64,000 nt of DNA from Ophioceras dolichostomum (lineage: Eukaryota > Ascomycota > Sordariomycetes > Magnaporthales > Ophioceraceae): positions 124,001 to 188,000 of the forward strand of contig PYST01000029.1 in NCBI GenBank assembly GCA_003049485.1. Direction: 5' to 3'. Position numbers and translations under genes: made by a program. Under the pieces are notes generated by a model. It saw nothing but the letters and a program-made list of their open reading frames with translations. It ran no database searches and was not told the DNA's origin. Each line of letters opens with the position of its first letter. The stretch's first letter is position 1. Positions 11,031 through 22,230 of the stretch are shown here, in pieces.

Positions 11031-11981
11031 CTACTTCTCCAGTTCCAAAGTCTTGACCTCGGAAGCACCCAGGTTTGTCGGAGGGTTCTTGGTGTGGTAG
11101 TCGGCGATGGCGGCGCGGATGGCATCCTCGGCCAACATGGAGCAGTGCACTGGTTGGCGTTTGGAGGTGTCAGCGTGAGCATGAGGAATCCATCAGTGCG
11201 GTAAATGCACATTCCAAAGAAGGTATGGCTAGCTTGGAGGAGGGGTAGAACAAAGGACACTGGGGGAAGGCGAGAGGAGCAAAGAAACACTTACGCTTGA
11301 CGGGCGGGAGGTGCAGGTTGTTAGCGATGTCCGTATTCCGGATCTTGGCGGCATCCTCTCTGTATCAATCAATTCTCGTCAATCAGCATGCTTTCCCATC
11401 TATCTATCATTGCCAACATACTCTCTATTTTGTGCCTGGCCAAGAGATGAAGGGAAGAAGAAGAAAAAGAAAAAAAAGTACGCACATCCGCATTCCCTTG
11501 ACCAGCTCCGTCAAGTAGCTCGAGCTAGCAATCGCAGACCCGCAGCCGAACGTCTTGAACTTCGCGTCCGTGATCGTGCCGTTGTCCACCCTGATCTGGA
11601 GCTTCATGACGTCGCCGCACGCCGGAGCGCCCACGAGGCCCGTACCCACGGCCTGGTCCTTGCGATCCAGCGATCCTGGGTTCCGTGGCGAGTTGTAGTG
11701 GTCGAGCAGTAAAATTCCAAAGCAACACATACAGAATGTTAGCTTCCCGTAATCCTCTATCTCGTTCGTCGGGGCCGGTGGAGATGATAGATTGGATACA
11801 ACTAGGTCAGAGGGAGGACAGAAAAGGCCGAGGGGCACATATCTTTCTCGTGGTATGACCTGCGAGATTGAACACCGAACAAGGCGCTTGTCGCCGGCGC
11901 CGCTGCCGCCATCGTCGCTCGCTGCTGCATGGGCGCCCTCGCAGCAGCGCGGAGGGCGGCGGTTCGTAGAGAAGGCAGCAT
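11031..11981 (-). CDS. ISU1: Iron-sulfur cluster assembly scaffold ISU1 (IscU family), mitochondrial
   Basis: Mitochondrial matrix scaffold on which NFS1, frataxin and ferredoxin assemble [2Fe-2S] clusters before transfer by HSP70. Exons (minus strand, 5' to 3'): 11981-11843, 11708-11486, 11359-11295, 11149-11031 (181 aa). The first ~40 residues are an Ala/Arg-rich presequence. The mature part runs RRSYHEKVLDHYNSPRN, then GLVGAPACGDVMKLQI, FKTFGCGSAIASSS and LPPVKLHCSMLAEDAI. These include the three conserved cluster-ligand cysteines (APAC, GCGS, HCS) and the LPPVK motif bound by HSP70. Introns 2 and 3 are GT-AG. Intron 1 (11842-11709) can only be joined in frame with AT...AC ends: exon 1 ends in AAAG, exon 2 starts with TGCTCGAC, giving K-V-L-D. 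The C-terminal tail after DYHTK is fungus-like. Confidence 0.95.
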
Positions 11982-13138
11982 GGCTGTTTGGCTCGTCTGT
12001 GATATTCGACGTAGAATGGGATGTAGATGCGTAAAAGTAGAAAGAATTGTAATCGGTGAGAGTCGCAGATTATTTTCCAGGGGGAATCGGAAGCGTATCA
12101 GGTGATGAAGTGCGCAATATCTCTCTTTGGAAAGTGTGGTGCTTTGTGGTGTTGTGGTGGAATTGATGTGGTAGGTTTCTCAAAAGAAATAGCTCGTGGC
12201 AGCTGGGCAGCACAGGTGACGAAAGCTGGAAAGATGCAGTGGGAGCTGTCCCCCTTCCCCCCTTCCCGGAGGAAGGAAAAAAAAGTTGGGTCGAAGAATG
12301 CACTATGTCATTTCTGGCCAATGCCGATTGGCCGAGACAAAAACCCCGCAATGATTGAGAGCTCCGTGTCCGCGTCCACTAACACATTTGCTAAGAAATA
12401 TTGCTTCTAGAAAGTTAGTGGCGACCCCCCAGAAGCCCTCCACTGGACCCACCCACTGCTACCTTCTCTTCCCCCCGTCCAATACGGCGGGCTCGCTGAT
12501 ATCGGATTTGAAGATCTCCGCCTTTGGCTTGAGACCGATTTTCGGTCTCATTGAGAAAAGCCATCAGGGGCGGAGATAATATGCAAAGCGAATCCTCTAA
12601 ACGTAATAACATCGTTATTGGTCAGCTGGCTTGACGCTCGCTCGTCAGGGTTGCCTTTAGGCTTGGAACATGAAGGTCGTGAGGGGCTCTTGAGACGGAC
12701 CTACGAACACGCGCATTGGGTTTACGAAGAAGAGGGCAAAACTTACGCCGCGGATATCATAGCAGAGAGAACCGAAAGGCCTCGATTATCAACTCACAAG
12801 CCTCTCCTTCGTCAATCCAAATCCATGACATTGAGGCATGCGAGTCCTGTCCTCCCAGGTTCACGGTGGTAATTTCAATCTGATAACTTTAATAATGAGC
12901 TCTCCTCAAAGTAAAATCTTATCAGATCCGCGTCAGACAGTGGCTGGCTGGTTGGGAAGGCTCCACTTTCCGAACCTCCGAATTCGGACTCGGAGCTACG
13001 AGAATTTGAGTTCCACAGTGATGCTCGGCGCGGAGCATACTTATTCTGATGCCCAAAAATTGCTTCAGGCTAACCAGCACCCAGTGCACTTGCGAAAGTA
13101 TTTTACTTATCTAACCTGATCCTTCAGCTCAAAACTCC
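11982..13138. other. Intergenic: ISU1 promoter and ADE1 3' flank
   Basis: ISU1 (minus) starts at 11981 and ADE1 (minus) ends at 13139, so this stretch should hold the ISU1 promoter and 5' UTR and the ADE1 3' UTR. I recognise no coding exon, RNA gene or repeat. A purine-rich patch (about 12258-12295) is the only compositional feature. Confidence 0.45.
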
Positions 13139-15143
13139 TCAGTCAGCAAGGTCCTTGATGGAGTCCTCCAGCTTCTGCCCCGTCAAGCGCTCATAAACCT
13201 CCTGATAGCGCGCCTTCGTCTTCTCCACGACCTCGGGCGGCATCTCCACGTCCTGCTTTCCCTTCTGTACGCGGTTACAGTGATTCGTTAGCCTCGTCCT
13301 AACTCGTTGCTTTCGTATAGAGGTATTGCTTGCCGTGGACAAAACAGGTAAAGCAAACTCCATAGAGCAGGTAAGGAAGGATCGGGCTGGAATCTTAGCA
13401 CATACCAGGCCGTTCTCCGTCAGCCAATTTCGGAGCACCTGCTTGTCGACTGTGAAAAGAGTTAGACCCTGTTCTTTTCCGTATAACAAAAGTGAGGGAA
13501 CCTGTGGCGATTAGTAGCATGTGGTACATACAGGAGTCCTGGTCGCGTCCAACTATTAAGAAATAGTGATGTTAGCTTTGTTCACGGCATTCGAGCATGA
13601 TGATCCAAGCATACCTTCGTAGTCGGTTTGGCTCCAGAAGCGGGAGGAATCGGGTCTGGTCGTCCGTATTCAATATCAGCCAGCATTCGCAAAGCAAGAA
13701 AGGGAGGGGAAGTCCGTACGTGAGGACCTCATCGACAAGGTAGATGTCGTCGGTGGCCTCGTCTAAGCCGAATTCAAATTTGGTGTCCGCCTGCAAAGAA
13801 ATACGTTGTTAGCCGGGCCGTGGGGAGAAGGAGAATATGAGATGGGGGCACCGTCATAAGTTATAGTCCCAAAATATCTATTCGGAATAGGATTGCGTAA
13901 CTCACAATGATGATGCCACGCGCCTCTGCATACTCAGCTCCGGCCTTGTAGATAGCGAGAGCCAGGTCCTCGATACGCTTGGCATACTTCGCACCCACGA
14001 TGGCCTCTGCCTCCTCGGGGGAGATGTTGACGTCCTTCTCCCCCAGCTCAGCCTTGGTGGATGGCGTGTATATGGGCCGGGGCAGCTTCTCACACTGCCG
14101 GAGTCCGGCAGGCTGCGGAAGGCCGTGGATTGTCTGCGTCTTCTGGTACCTGCAATAACTGGCGGAGTCAGAGCTGCATGGGTAGTTTGCTATTACGAGT
14201 GGGAGGTAGAAACTCACTCCACCCAAGCGCTTCCCGTAACGTAGCCTCGCACTAAACACAGCTGATGAGTTAGACAGGGACGATCATGAGGGAAGGATAT
14301 CGGTTCCGATCTCGCCACGACGGGATTGCTAACCAATTGCCTCGATCGGGAAGATCTTCAGACGTCTGTCAAAATGTCGAGCATTAGTGTCATCGTAGGG
14401 GTACTTCGCTAGTAAACGAGCTCGAGTCTAGCCATCAGATGGCTATCCATGCAAGTTTCAGGATCCAGCCTGGATCGAGACTAGGAACAACTCCGCCATA
14501 CATACCGAACGATCATCGAACGCCCCCGAAGCATCTGTCGCTCTTCAGGCGTGACAACATCAGGCGCAGGTGGCGGCGTGAGGCTCAAGAAGTGATGCTT
14601 CAGGCCAGGCACAGCTGACGAGAGTATGTCGAACCACTTCGCAGATATCAGGGTCAAGATGGCGCCCTTAGTCGGAATGCCGTTCTGTATCAAGTACATC
14701 AGCAGCACGTACTTTGCGTCTACAAGCAACTCATGGTATGATCGGGTCTAACCAACAGAGAGGAGAGAAGACTGAAGACCCTCTATTCCGTAGTTGTAAC
14801 TCATACCTTGAGGATGACATCGTACGCGCTGATACGATCTGAAAAACAAAAGGTTAGATCTAATAGCTTGCCTCTCTGCAAGGTAAGAGAGGTCATGTCA
14901 TACCCGAAGTGGCGAATAGGATGGTGTTGCCGTCTGGGAGGGAGAAGAGATCCCTTCATTACATGAATGAGAAGATATCAGTGACAGCTCCAATGAGCCA
15001 GCGAATGTAGCCCAAATCTGCTGTAAATACCTGCAGATGCGGCCAGGAACTGAATTGGGTGGATGGCAGCCTCACCTCACTTTCCCCCTCGAGAGGCGGG
15101 GTAGCGACGTGAGTGGGACATCAGAGATGGCCCCCGAAGCCAT
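13139..15143 (-). CDS. ADE1: Phosphoribosylaminoimidazole-succinocarboxamide synthase (SAICAR synthetase)
   Basis: Catalyses ATP-dependent addition of aspartate to CAIR, a late step of de novo purine synthesis. Twelve exons on the minus strand: 15143-15076, 14953-14904, 14838-14807, 14684-14506, 14365-14334, 14251-14218, 14149-13906, 13790-13720, 13655-13615, 13552-13532, 13449-13406, 13264-13139. They total 942 nt (313 aa), close to the ~306 aa of yeast Ade1. Every junction is GT-AG and keeps phase. Landmarks in order: SRGKVRDLFSLPDGNT, FATSDRISAYDVILK, NGIPTKGAILTLISAKWF, the signature IFPIEAIVRGYVTGSAWVEY, the STKAELGEKDVNIS segment, and LVDEVLTPDSSRFW. The ATG at 15143 gives a short N-terminus with no presequence, as expected for a cytosolic enzyme. 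Exons as short as 21, 32, 32 and 34 nt are unusual. It shares a ~1-kb upstream region with PIG-U. Confidence 0.95.
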
Positions 15144-16149
15144 TTCGCTGCTCGTGTCGTTGAGAGTGGCACGCCCAAGCAATGGTGAACCCAGCTCAGA
15201 TGGAAGATTGCAGTTGATTCACACAAGACTTCAGATTGCACCTTTGGGATGGGTCTAGAAAACAGGCGAGGAGAATTGCCCGATACTGGGAGATGTCGGT
15301 GTTTGGTGACAACCAAACGCAGTTTTTCCGTCGAGTCAGAACAACTGGTGATAAAACACCTCGAGATTGATGCGAAGAAAAGTCTGCGGGGCCGGCTCCG
15401 GCTCCGGACACGGCAAAAGCTTTGTCACTCCCCTCGGCCGATGTTGACCGGGGTCCGCCTTCATCAATATGGCAATTTGAAATAGACGAGATAGATCATG
15501 TCGGAATCATCATGGTGTCAGAAAGCTTAAACCAATCAAGTCTTCTAGCATCTGAACAATGGCAGCCTAGCTTGTCCTACAGCAAAACGGGGCGCGGCAG
15601 CAGGCTGGAAGTTGTGCAAGTCTTGTGTCTGGCCTCTCAACTTGACACCTCATGCAACTGCCACGAACAGAAGTGTAGAAAATCGAGTTCCATCTGTGCA
15701 TACTAGATGAAAAGACTGCCATTATAAGTGGTAAGTTCCCATAATTTTACCCTAACACAACATGTTGAAGAGAAGAATGGCAGGCATCAGTGTGGACAGG
15801 GCTGTCAAACGAGGGCCTCCTGTCAAACATTGACGACGAGGACCAGCGCAGATAAAGTGGGGACTGGAACACATGGGCGAATCAGAACGCGGCATTCCGA
15901 CCCCAGAAACTTCGACCTCACCTCGCCCTGATTGAGACACCCGAACAGGCGGCAAGGCACAACGACACCAGAGGTGTGAATGCGACGTGCCGCTTCTCAC
16001 CTTCAACTTTTCTCTTTTCTTCTTCTTCTTATTTAGTTGCCCACTCACGCATCGCCAGCCCAGGCAATGCGGGTGCCTACCGCCGTCGATTCCGCCGCCA
16101 ACGCTCTGTCGAGGAGATGAAGGAAGAAGAAGAAGGGTACGCAAGAACC
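15144..16149. promoter_or_regulatory. Divergent intergenic region between ADE1 (-) and PIG-U (+)
   Basis: About 1 kb separating two outward-facing genes, so it should hold both promoters. A TGACTC hexamer (as GAGTCA, 15333-15338) is the half-site type bound by Gcn4/CPC1 and would suit a purine gene, but one hexamer is weak evidence. A T/C-rich leader (about 16010-16035) precedes the PIG-U start. I see no coding exon. Confidence 0.4.
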
Positions 16150-17736
16150 ATGACCGCTCCCGCCTCCGCTGCCACATCCGCCCCCGCGCGGACCTCAGCT
16201 ACTTCGTCGGCCGCCCTCTACCTCGGCGCCGCGGCGCTCCGTCTCGCCCTCTTCACGCTCTTCCCGGGCCTGCCGGACCTTCTCACCGGCCGCGTCGAGA
16301 TTTCGACGCCCGTGACGAGCTTCAAGAGACGTGCGTCCATGCCATGCCATGCCTCCGACCCGCCCCTCCTCTAAGCCAGCATGCATATCATTCCTCTTGT
16401 CCTGACCTGGCCTGACCTGATCTGTCTGACAAACCGAGAAAGAAACAAATAGTGCAAGAAGGCCTCTTCCTCTACAACCACAATGTCTCCCCATACGACG
16501 GCGGCGTCTACCACCAAGCACCATTGCTGCTCCCGCTCTTCTCGCTCCTGCCCGACGTCGCGACATACCCCATCTTCACATACCTGCTCTACATTGCCTT
16601 AGACCTCCTCGCCGCCGACGCGCTCCTCCGCATAGCCGACTCCGGAGAGGCCGGGTCCTCGGCGAAGTTCACGTCGCCGCGTAGGGGCAAGAGGTGGAGC
16701 GGCTGGGTGGTCGCTGCTATGTGAGTTGGGAAATATTTACTGTCATACCAGACCCAGACCTGGGGAACTTTTTTAAACTGACCTTGTCTCCCTGGTCTCT
16801 TTCCGCTCCAGATACCTCTTCAGCCCCTTCACAATAGCAACCTGCATCGGCCGCTCCACGAGCATATTCACAACATGCGCCATCCTCCAGGCCATCAACA
16901 GCGCGATCTCCGGCCAACCCTTCGGCGCTATCGTGGGGCTCGGCTTCGCGTCCTACCTGTCGATGTACCCCGTCATGCTCCTCCCGCCGCTATTCCTCCT
17001 GGCCTGGGACCGTCGTTATCTCGATGGCCATCGCAACAGCAATAGCAACAGCAACAGAAACATCACGTCACCATCCTTGTTGTCGCTGGCAAACGACAAA
17101 CCCACGGCTCTCTTCGCCGCCGACCTCCTCTGCGCCTTCACGCTCCTCATCCTCACGCTCCTGGTCTACTCCTACTTCGCCATCTCCCCCCACTCCTGGG
17201 AGTTCCTCCGCTCCACCTACGGCATCCAGCTGACGCTCAACGACCTGACCCCCAACGTCGGCCTGTGGTGGTACTTCTTCATTGAGATGTTCGACTCGTT
17301 CCGATCCTTCTTCCTGGGCGTCTTCTGGCTGCACCTGGCCTCGTACGTCGGCGGCGTGACCATCCGCGCGCGCGCCCAGCCCCTGTTGGCCATCACCGTG
17401 CTGCTGGGCCTCTTCGCCATCTTCAAGCCCTACCCGTCCATCTCGGACACGAGCCTTTTTCTAGGGTTGGTCCCGCTGTTCCGCCACGTCTTCCCGCTGA
17501 TGCGGTACTCCTTCTTCGTGGGCGCCACCATCGTCTACGCGTCGTTCCTGGGCCCCGCGTTCTACCACCTCTGGATCTACGCCGGGTCCGGCAACGCGAA
17601 CTTCTTCTACGCCATCACGCTCGTGTGGAGCCTGGTGCAGAGCCTGCTGGTCAGCGACCTGACCTTCGCCGTCCTGAGGGACGAGTGGGAGGTCGAGAGG
17701 CCCGAGATGGTGGGTAAGGAGATCCGTCAGATATAA
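16150..17736 (+). CDS. GAB1: GPI transamidase complex subunit PIG-U (Gab1/Cdc91)
   Basis: Multi-pass ER membrane subunit of the GPI transamidase, which attaches GPI anchors to proteins in the ER lumen. Proposed exons 16150-16330, 16453-16720 and 16812-17736 (457 aa); phases 1 and 2, donors GTGCGT and GTGAGT, acceptors AATAG and TCCAG. The family hallmark LTGRVEISTPVTSFKR/LQEGLFLYNHNVSPYDGG spans the first junction, followed by VYHQAPLLLPL. Many hydrophobic helices follow, including a FxPYPSxSDTSLFL-type segment (FKPYPSISDTSLFLGLVPLF) conserved in PIG-U. I chose 16150 as the start; the frame is open further upstream (ATGs at 16117 and 15976), but those residues are charged and unlike the family. 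A basic Asn-rich loop (about residues 220-240) looks like a lineage insertion. Gene symbol follows yeast usage. Confidence 0.93.
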
Positions 17737-17859
17737 TGAATGCTACCTAGGTAGCCTAGGTTGAACAGATCTCTTCCAAGGCGAGCGTGTATGGATGGGT
17801 CTGCCGTTGTGTAGTGGAACATTGTGTGTGCGATCAGGGCGGCGGGAAAGGTCGCATCG

Positions 17860-17893
<34 letters not shown>

Positions 17894-20800
17894 CAGTCGT
17901 ACTTCCCTCAAGCGGGGTGCCGACACCAAGGTTCCGAGACTCATCTATTTGGATCAGAAGGACTGGCCGCCTCCCCAGAACTCATGGTTGAACCGTGGNT
18001 CAAAAGACGGTCGGGCGCACATGCGGGGATACACCTAGGTACAGAGGACAGGATGCTTGTTTATGGGCGTCAAATGAAGTTTCTCCCAGCGATGAGGCAC
18101 AAAAAAAGGTGGTATCTTGGATAGTATTAAATAAACAAGGGTCTTCTTCAAGTATGTGTATGTCGAGGGTGGGGAGCTGGACGGTCGTTTCTTGTCTCCC
18201 TTCAATGTGTGGTATCGAGATCCATAAAATCCCTAAGATACCAGCCTCCATCCACTGGGCGAGCGACCATAACATCTGCGTGACGGGTGGCCCAGCCGGG
18301 TTCAAGAGCTGGCGCAGCCCGGAGTCGTGGTGTGCCTTGGCCTCTCAGGGAATGTGAGCCGACGTCTTCTCCGCCTTAGTCTACATCTATCTGGATCATA
18401 ATTGTGGCCATGCCGCTCTGAGTGAAAGAAACCAATGGAAAAGCAGGCACATGAGCAGGACGTAGGGAGGACGTGTCGTCTAGGCCAAGAAGGAGGAGGA
18501 GGAGGAGGACAGGTCAGCCATCCTATGCCACCAGATTTCGTTCTATGGAGACGCCGGCGAGGGCGTGGAGGGCCACCTTGAGTCCTCCTTCAGTAGATCA
18601 GAGGCGAGAAGAGTAGTCACTTCGCAGCGCTTTCAGGGGGTTCAGGGGCTTCTCCTCGACTTCAACTTCGATCTATACCTGCACCCTCCAGCACTCAACT
18701 CTGTCGAACGCGGCGACGTGGACCCCAAATTCAGGCATATCTTACCCAAAATATGACCGGGATGGATCCAGGGAGAGAGAGGATCACGGCCGCGGAAAGG
18801 TCCCAGGGCACCTTTCTTCTGAGGGCGTCGCTACGATACCGCATCTCGACAGGATGGCGGGTGGATATCATGGAATAGGAGAAGGGGAAGAGAGGAAGAG
18901 AGAGGCAAAAGGCGAAGACGTAAAATGGAGGAAAGGAAGCTACCAAAAAGAGAGGGGAGAACAAGAACGGAAAAGAGAAAAGACAGCTACAATAGACGGG
19001 CGAAATCTCGACAGTGGTGACGGGGAACCTATTTTGCGAAGCCATCGACTGGAAAGTAAAGGCAGATACATACACCTGGCGTGGCTCCACATAAGGAACA
19101 TCACAAAGCGGAACCTTTTCTCCTTTTCTTCTTTTCTATTTCCTCTCTCCTCTTCTGTCTCGCCTTTCAGACTCGTGGTACACTCGCGACCTATGTACCT
19201 AGGTGTAGGTAGAAAGCCTTTCCCAACCACAGTTCCGAGCGGAAGCTTCCACAGCTACTTCAAAGGTCGCCCACATCACAAGCCTCTTTTTTCCCTCTCT
19301 TTTTTGCCCTCCTTTTCGTGATAGCCCCCAGTCTCTCTCTCGTGAGAGGCGACTATGTAGTGGACAAAACAGGTCAAATACAGAGAGTAAGACACCTTAC
19401 GATGCAGATTTTACCCGGTCGAATGCTCTATCTGACGAAGTGATCTGTCAGGTATCCTTTGGGGTTGGTCGACGCTCACCCGGTATTTCCTCTTTGGGCC
19501 TTCTCCTTCGACCTACGGGAAAACGACGAAACATCAGATTTGAAATATTTCCAGAACAAAACATCGAATCACCGAGGCTGAGCGAATCCGCGAGCGAGGC
19601 TCGAGCCATCCATCCAGCCAGTCAGCCAGCCGAGCCGAACCGAGCCGCCCATCTTACAGGAATATGGCATGGTGGCACGCTGACAACACACAACATCAAC
19701 GAACGAAAAGGGGTGAAGAGGACGACGACGATGATGATGATAACCATACGCCCGCACATCGTGTTCCCTACCTCACGCATAAGGCGATCTCGCCAGGCAG
19801 GAAGGGCTGGGCTTTGTTCGGCTGAACTCCGGAATCCTCCAATGGGATGAACGGGACGGGAATGGACGAGGCAGAGAGGCAGAGAGGGTAGAGAGGCACA
19901 AGTGGAGGCAGTTTCGTTTCCGGTCCCGCGGACACCCGTTGCGTCCTATGAGTGGATACGCGACCCGAACACAGCCCAGGCTCCCAGGATGTGTTTCCCG
20001 TCCGCGTGATGGGGGGCGATGGGGACGTGGACGCGGACGCGGCTGTACAAACTAACCATCGAGAGGCAAGCGGGTAGGTAACGCACTCGCACTCACACCG
20101 GAAGGAGGGCTTGCGCCTGCCTGGCGGTGAGCATAACTGGTAGGTAGGTGATTCTCATTGGACGTTCCAGAAGCCCCAGATGGATCGATCGGACAAGGGA
20201 CAGGGAACAGGGGGACAGCATATCAGCTGACCGTGAGATACACCGAGATCTTGACGAACAAGCAAGCAACCTTTCGTCACATTCCGAATGCATGCGCGGT
20301 GGCGGTTCCTGTCTGGCGGCCGGTCAGCGGGATGCCGTTTCTCAAATCAATCCATGTGCAGGAAGGCAGAAAAGAGCGGGGATCGATCTTGCTCCGGTTC
20401 GGCCACCTCGGTAGGTACCATGATATTTGGCTGGCAAAACAGGAATTCCATCCCTTACACCAAAGACCTGTCATGCTGCGCTCTTCCAGGTTGAATGAGT
20501 GACCAATGGCGGGAGCGGGACAAGGGGATGATCAGCGACTGCTGAAACCTGATGAACAACTGGAATGTGCCCGCTCTCGACCGCCTTTTTACTAGAAACG
20601 ATGATGATCAAATGACGCGCCAGGCTTTTTTGTTCTCCCGTCGACAACGTAAGGGAGGAAGAGTACCTACTCTGTAGACGGCTAGCGTTTAGTGACGGTG
20701 ATGGTAAAGAATGTGATGTGATAGAAGTTTTTGGCGATGTTCGGCAAAAGACTGCACCTCAAAGGCCAGGGTGCAACAGCTATTTGATGCCTGTCCGTTC

Positions 20801-22230
20801 AGCGCTGCTGTGGAGCGGCGTGCTATCACATTCTTCACACCTTGGTTTTCCCGCCCGTGTTACCTTGAGGTCCGACCACTACCACCATCACCGCACGCCC
20901 CAGCGCCTTTTTGTCACACGGCGTCTGCGAATCGTCGAATGTGGGCGGTGCGGGGGAGGTTCAAGCATCAAGGTCTGGGGGTCGGCATATCTATTTCTCT
21001 CTCTCACCAGATGCAATGAAGCCAGTCGCCCGTCTTGTGCAAGCAAGCAGCAGGTAGGCTCACCAGGCAGTGAACAAACAGTATTATCGCACAATGCGGT
21101 GCAATGGTTATCAATCAGGTTTGTGCCGAACAGAAACCAGAGCTGTGGAATACCCCGGAGCAAATAATGATCGTCCAGTATTCGAGTACGTGTGTGGCTT
21201 GCGAGGCCGCGGGGTCTGAATGTGACAGATCGACTGGTGAACGAGTGCTGATTCGTCCATTTTCTCTTTTTTTCGAACCGGGACCGAAAGAAGAGAGAAG
21301 GATCGAATAATGGTGTGTCCCCCTGGCGTATGGAATGCAAAAAAGACTGGTACTTGTGCCCGAAGTACCTTTTATCTTTACCTTCAACCTGCTTCGTATC
21401 GCATCCTCCATTCCCGGAAGATCATCATTACTGGTTCTGGTTCTGGTACGGATGGGGGGAGGGGTGGCTACAGCAGAAGAACACGAAGAGAACCAAAACA
21501 GCTCATCCCCCAACCCCATTCCGGGAATCTCCCGGATAGAGTAGGAGGATGATGATAGACAGGAGATGGAGGGGGATAAGCACATTTCGAAACGGACGGC
21601 TCTATACACCAACAAACCTTGTCCACGAAAAGTTGCTGTTTGCGGCCGTGATCAGCGACGACCAGCCTGCTGATGATAATCATCATGATTGCGACGTGCC
21701 AGCCTACCGAGGCAGTCAGTCAAGCAGTCAGCCAAGCAGTCAGACAAGCGAAACCTCTCAGCGACACCCCCTGTAGATAGGAGAGAGGTTGCTTTGCTTC
21801 ATGTAAGTTGGTCCACGTGCGTGCTAAACGCTGCCAGCCTTGCCGTCATTGTAAAGTGGTGCTCTATCAACGCATGTAAGTAGGTTATTTTAGAAGCATA
21901 GGTGGGCTCGCTCGATAACCTTGCAGATTCGTAGGTACCTAGTTAGGCGAGGAGAGGAGGAGTCATGGAGGCGAAGGACCGATTTTTTTTTCCTTGCTCT
22001 TTCTCTCTTTTTCTCCCTCCTCCGAATAGCTACCTACCTACCTTTGGTCCCACTTGTTGGACTTGTTGATGTTGGATGTTGCTGGGCTGGGTAGGGGGTG
22101 AGAAGTGAGATGGTTGCATAGAAAGCCTATGCAGCAGACAGGCAAAGCAGTCCCCCGTCCACTCAGCCGTCCGTCCGTCCATCCATCCATACAAGGAGAA
22201 ACCTACCAGAACTGGAGAGAGACAAATAGA
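17737..22230. other. Gene-free stretch with C-tract
   Basis: Start of a long block without recognisable genes. It contains the C32 tract (17860-17891), one ambiguous base at 17999, CTAGGTAC-type motifs (about 17745, 18034, 19196, 21931) and purine- or pyrimidine-rich stretches (18870-18990, 19110-19160). Open frames are short, overlap on both strands, and show no domain or sustained codon bias. I see no RNA gene. Confidence 0.45.
17860..17891. repeat. Poly-C tract (C32)
   Basis: Thirty-two consecutive C, about 125 bases downstream of the PIG-U stop codon, with a single ambiguous base 108 bases later. Such tracts are hard to sequence, so the true length is uncertain. The opposite strand is poly-G and could form quadruplex structures. 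Confidence 0.95.

Noticed and set aside
11709..11842. Conventional GT-AG splicing for ISU1 intron 1
   Set aside because: A GT is available (GATAT/GTGCCC), but no AG lies between the branch-like GCTAAC and exon 2, and earlier AG sites do not restore the conserved YHEKVLDHY frame.
13139..13489. ADE1 C-terminus as a continuous 116-codon frame
   Set aside because: The frame crosses sequence with clear intron signals; splicing at 13406/13264 restores LTENGL/KGKQDVEMP as expected for Ade1.
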